The translations under genes and the position numbers were made by a program. The notes beneath the pieces were generated by a model that saw only the letters and a list, made by a program, of their open reading frames with translations, had not been told where the DNA came from and did not search any database. A DNA stretch of 31,483 bases from Bacteroidales bacterium UBA3684 (GTDB lineage: Bacteria > Bacteroidota > Bacteroidia > Bacteroidales > P3), in assembly GCA_002372855.1 (NCBI GenBank), contig DFIZ01000083.1, positions 1-31,483 on the forward strand, written 5' to 3'. Below, piece by piece: positions 29,901-31,483 of the stretch (positions are counted from its first letter, which is position 1; the number at the start of each line of letters is the position of its first letter).

Positions 29901-31317
29901 CCAGTCGGCGCAGCCACGGACCGGGGGCTTCGCGCCATTGGCCGCTGGCACTGAGGTCGAAGCCGCTACGGGTAATCCAGTCGGTGCGCAGCGGGTCGAG
30001 CGCAAGGCCGTCGCTGCCGGCGTCGAGGGTGAACCGGTAGGAACCCGCAAGGTGGCGGAGGCTGGCGTCGGCGCGGAGCTGTCCTAGGGCACAGTCGGCC
30101 AGGAGGTTGACGGTGCCCTGGTCGCGTATGCCTCCGCGGACAGCGGCGCTGAGGTTGAGGGTGCCCAGGTCGTGGAGGGTCTTCTGCATATGCTGGCTGA
30201 GGGTGGCAAGGGAGGTGAGCGGCTCGAGGTCGCGGGCGTTGGTGCGCAGGTGCTCGATGTCGACGTCGAACTCCGTAGTGTCGATGACGGGCAGGCCGCG
30301 CACGGTGCCGGCAACAAGGGCCGACGAGTTCTCGCCCCAGCGCACCAGCATGTCGGTGCTCAGGTTGTCGATGGTCCCCGAGGCGGAGCCTATGGCTTCG
30401 GCCTGCGCCTCGATGCCCCAGAGGACAGGCGCCCAGTAGGCCACATCGGACATCGCCACGGACGTGCCCTCCTTGAGCACGGCGCTGTGTTGAACCGTGT
30501 GGAGGTAGTCGGACATGCCCTTCCAGGTGTCGTAGTGCAGCTCGGCATCGCAGACAATGGTGCTCTTGGCAGTCTGCACACGGAAGTTGCGGGCTATGAT
30601 CTCGTAGGGGGAGACGTGGACGTCGCCCTCGATGTCCACGACGCGAAAACCGCTCCGTTCGCGCGTGGCGAGGCGGACAATGTGGCAGGTGACGTCGTCG
30701 TTGATCACATGGACATTGCGGAATTTCCCGCGGATTTCGAGGAACTCCATGTGCGGTATCTGCACCCCGTAGGGATAGACCCTCTCGCGGTGGTCGGGGA
30801 GGTCCATCTTGTAGTGCACGCCGTCGAGCACCAGTTCGCGCGCCTTGACATAGAAGGGAGCGCGCGGAGTCTCGGGCTCGGGGTGGGGCTTGCGGCGGGC
30901 CTTGTAGTAGTCGATGAGGAATTTGAGGTTGATGTTGCTCTTGCCCTGCGTGGCAAAATGGTAGTAGGCGTTCTTCAGGTAGACGCGTTCAAGGTCGAGG
31001 CCCTCGCCGTCGAAGGGGAAATGGTTGAACGAGACACGCACCTGCTCGCCGTCGAAAAGCGTGTCTCCCGTCGGGGAAACCCACAGCACATGGTCGAGAA
31101 TCAGGTGGTCGAAAGGCATGGCGTGCAACGAACCGATGCGCAGCTCGCCGCCCCACTCGCGTGAGAAGTAGTTGCCGGCGACAGCCCCCGCAAAACTCTG
31201 CACAATGGAATAATTGACCAGAGCCACAACGACATACACCGTCAGGACCACAGCCAAAAGGAGGCGCGAAATTATCTTCCAAACCCTTTTCACAACCCTA
31301 ATAACACAGAAAAACAT
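26941..31317 (-). CDS. tamB: TamB-like translocation/assembly module protein
   Basis: 1458 residues. An N-terminal transmembrane anchor at ~14-37 (KIISRLLLAVVLTVYVVVALVNY) is followed by AsmA-like start sequence (LRIGSLHAMPFDHLILDHVLW). The long repetitive beta-rich middle is as expected for a periplasm-spanning groove. The C-terminal DUF490 region includes NLSTLTGNLSTLDNTQKYLQVENVIAISGTLRDPSIGFDI, QTLSLLISGSFY and LGYRISPMFHLFAYNR-type barrel-facing strands. TamB-like proteins are implicated in outer-membrane protein assembly or phospholipid transport. The length is normal for Bacteroidetes. The only promoter-like context upstream is repetitive DNA. It is the first gene of a two-gene operon. 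Confidence 0.9.
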   Translation of the reverse strand: MFFCVIRVVKRVWKIISRLLLAVVLTVYVVVALVNYSIVQSFAGAVAGNYFSREWGGELRIGSLHAMPFDHLILDHVLWVSPTGDTLFDGEQVRVSFNHFPFDGEGLDLERVYLKNAYYHFATQGKSNINLKFLIDYYKARRKPHPEPETPRAPFYVKARELVLDGVHYKMDLPDHRERVYPYGVQIPHMEFLEIRGKFRNVHVINDDVTCHIVRLATRERSGFRVVDIEGDVHVSPYEIIARNFRVQTAKSTIVCDAELHYDTWKGMSDYLHTVQHSAVLKEGTSVAMSDVAYWAPVLWGIEAQAEAIGSASGTIDNLSTDMLVRWGENSSALVAGTVRGLPVIDTTEFDVDIEHLRTNARDLEPLTSLATLSQHMQKTLHDLGTLNLSAAVRGGIRDQGTVNLLADCALGQLRADASLRHLAGSYRFTLDAGSDGLALDPLRTDWITRSGFDLSASGQWREAPGPWLRRLDMDFDGHLANSVVRGHPLSTASLGGTLRDGTLDARIESTDTLADLALTLQAALADSIKSLRADAEIDYLDLGILPRPLATSVKARLRGNSLEEMTGTLKVRNTEYGQMRVKNIDLSVNQDEGGKDIQMESDLADLYVNGRFQYTDLPLMVKYFCQNYLPEMFVGAEAMDSADIARLADRTVAFRLLWRDDGSILHGLTESLNIARGTRVDGSYNFGEQLKLVALSDEIAIGSLRLENVGLNGRALDNRYVLQVESQTLSIGKVELLDRLQTTLRSTPQSATAKFIWGTNESPSMGDIEFSLDGNEVSVLNPLFYVGDTPWRLRTEGLTLSNDERLRLTGESIVVESAQQKIEARVSLLGESSDNVELMFSHFNLDLLSDLLLQGSPMDISGEIDGQVALNNLSETPYLNASLRIDSCSVNQQELGVVTLASNWNSELNILNLEMENARADAAGWVELGKEDPGVNLAAHFRGLQLAIMEPMLSSFASHVSGELNGNASLSGTMAHPMIVGDAFVENGELGIAITGVTYHTSDSLLFDNNTVHLRDFTIEDDLGNQALANGTLRLDNDGQLKMDLNVKTDNLMVLDQKSGEQFYGRLFASADGQVTGPLNHLNIDVRARTNPGCELTVPISYQQSVKSQNYISFVNDEPTTDDGEEEKGQRSDFDLDLALSITPDVKLNLPMDFKEVGVTVGATGAGDLHLSLNGTNSPQVIGSYEITSGQMKVGLFSVYEKRFTIESGSSLNFQGNVPDARFDMQAVYSQRVNLSTLTGNLSTLDNTQKYLQVENVIAISGTLRDPSIGFDIRMPNADQSVEEEVFAYIDRNSERDMLNQTLSLLISGSFYNVNSDNNAGSGGSPLDAVTTFFGNSITDMVQFVDVNIDYKSANEFTNQQLDVNISKDWGRWYLESTLGYGGESRELESSSVNGTVIDALIGYRISPMFHLFAYNRTNTNDYTRIDLPYKQGAGLKLTKDFDHWSDLFKRKNKKKK

Positions 31318-31370
31318 ATTTTATTATTTATTATATCATTTTTTTTATCCTCTTTTTCTTCCTCCCAGAA

Positions 31371-31425
31371 CCTTCCACCTCCTCACCGCCTCCCCACCTC
31401 CTTCCCACCTCCTCCCTCCGCCCTC
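31371..31425. repeat. Degenerate 11-bp tandem repeat upstream of tamB
   Basis: Five imperfect 11-bp units: CCTTCCACCTC, CTCACCGCCTC, CCCACCTCCTT, CCCACCTCCTC, CCTCCGCCCTC. Period and C/T-richness resemble the CCCTACCAACT arrays. Confidence 0.65.
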
Positions 31426-31459
31426 CTGTCGCACACCCACCCGATACCTACCCGAGAGG

Positions 31460-31483
31460 TACATAATTCGGCATTTCTTATAT
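31460..31483. repeat. Partial copy of the long hairpin element at the window edge
   Basis: GTACATAATTCGGCATTTCTTATAT-type sequence matches the left end of the element at 21208-21341 (ATACATGATTCGG then TTCTTATAT). It runs out of the window. Confidence 0.6.

Noticed and set aside
26983..31164. Three long plus-strand open frames (491, 530 and 330 residues)
   Set aside because: All are antisense to tamB, which has the expected length, TM anchor and C-terminal domain.

Overview
The window looks like the chromosome of an uncultured member of the Bacteroidota, probably a Bacteroidales. Several promoters have the Bacteroidetes form TTTG-N19/20-TAnnTTTG. Many genes encode exported or outer-membrane proteins. 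There is a PorP/SprF plus OmpA/PD40 pair of the type IX secretion/gliding kind, a GH92 mannosidase lipoprotein, a metal-type KdsA and a TamB homologue. Coding DNA is GC-rich and strongly codon-biased, which creates long false open frames on the opposite strand. I saw no tRNA, rRNA, CRISPR, prophage or transposase.

Layout. 1-1938 (+): the 3' end of an ADP-forming acyl-CoA synthetase and two small outer-membrane beta-barrels. 1954-4776 (-): dihydroorotase (pyrC) and a WG-repeat protein with an exact 87-residue super-repeat. 5138-7872 (+): a PLP trans-sulfuration enzyme, ElbB and a secreted protein with an internal duplication. 7944-8612 (-): a membrane-anchored TPR protein, separated by a bidirectional terminator. 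8904-12147 (+): a DHOD-like flavoprotein, a four-helix-bundle protein, KdsA and a DEDDh exonuclease. 12371-17242 (-): two tandem copies of a three-gene module (ECF sigma factor, single-pass membrane protein, adhesin-like beta-barrel). 17318-19922 (-): PorP/SprF followed by an OmpA/PD40 protein. 19975-21051 (-): tsaD. 21508-25871 (+) plus a small lipoprotein to 26092: a small barrel, ROK sugar kinase, GH92 and the lipoprotein. 26087-31317 (-): TamB and a phosphodiester-glycosidase lipoprotein.

The most system-like locus is the duplicated sigma/membrane-protein/barrel module. Both sigma genes share the same unusual promoter (TTTTTTTGTAAGATTT, 11 nt, then [AG]CGT). Both membrane proteins carry a periplasmic segment encoded by a 9-bp minisatellite that gives a three-residue I-[ED]-x repeat. 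I infer cell-surface signalling in which a length-variable tether links the inner-membrane sigma regulator to an outer-membrane barrel.

The second theme is a dense set of short tandem repeats with periods of 7, 8, 9 and 11 bp. They fill operon spacers, form long hairpins, and enter genes in frame. They supply the hydrophobic core of three signal peptides, extra loops in TsaD, PyrC and GH92, the tail of one sigma factor and the tethers above. One 70-bp cassette carrying a start region and a signal peptide occurs twice (64/70 identical) in front of two otherwise unrelated genes.
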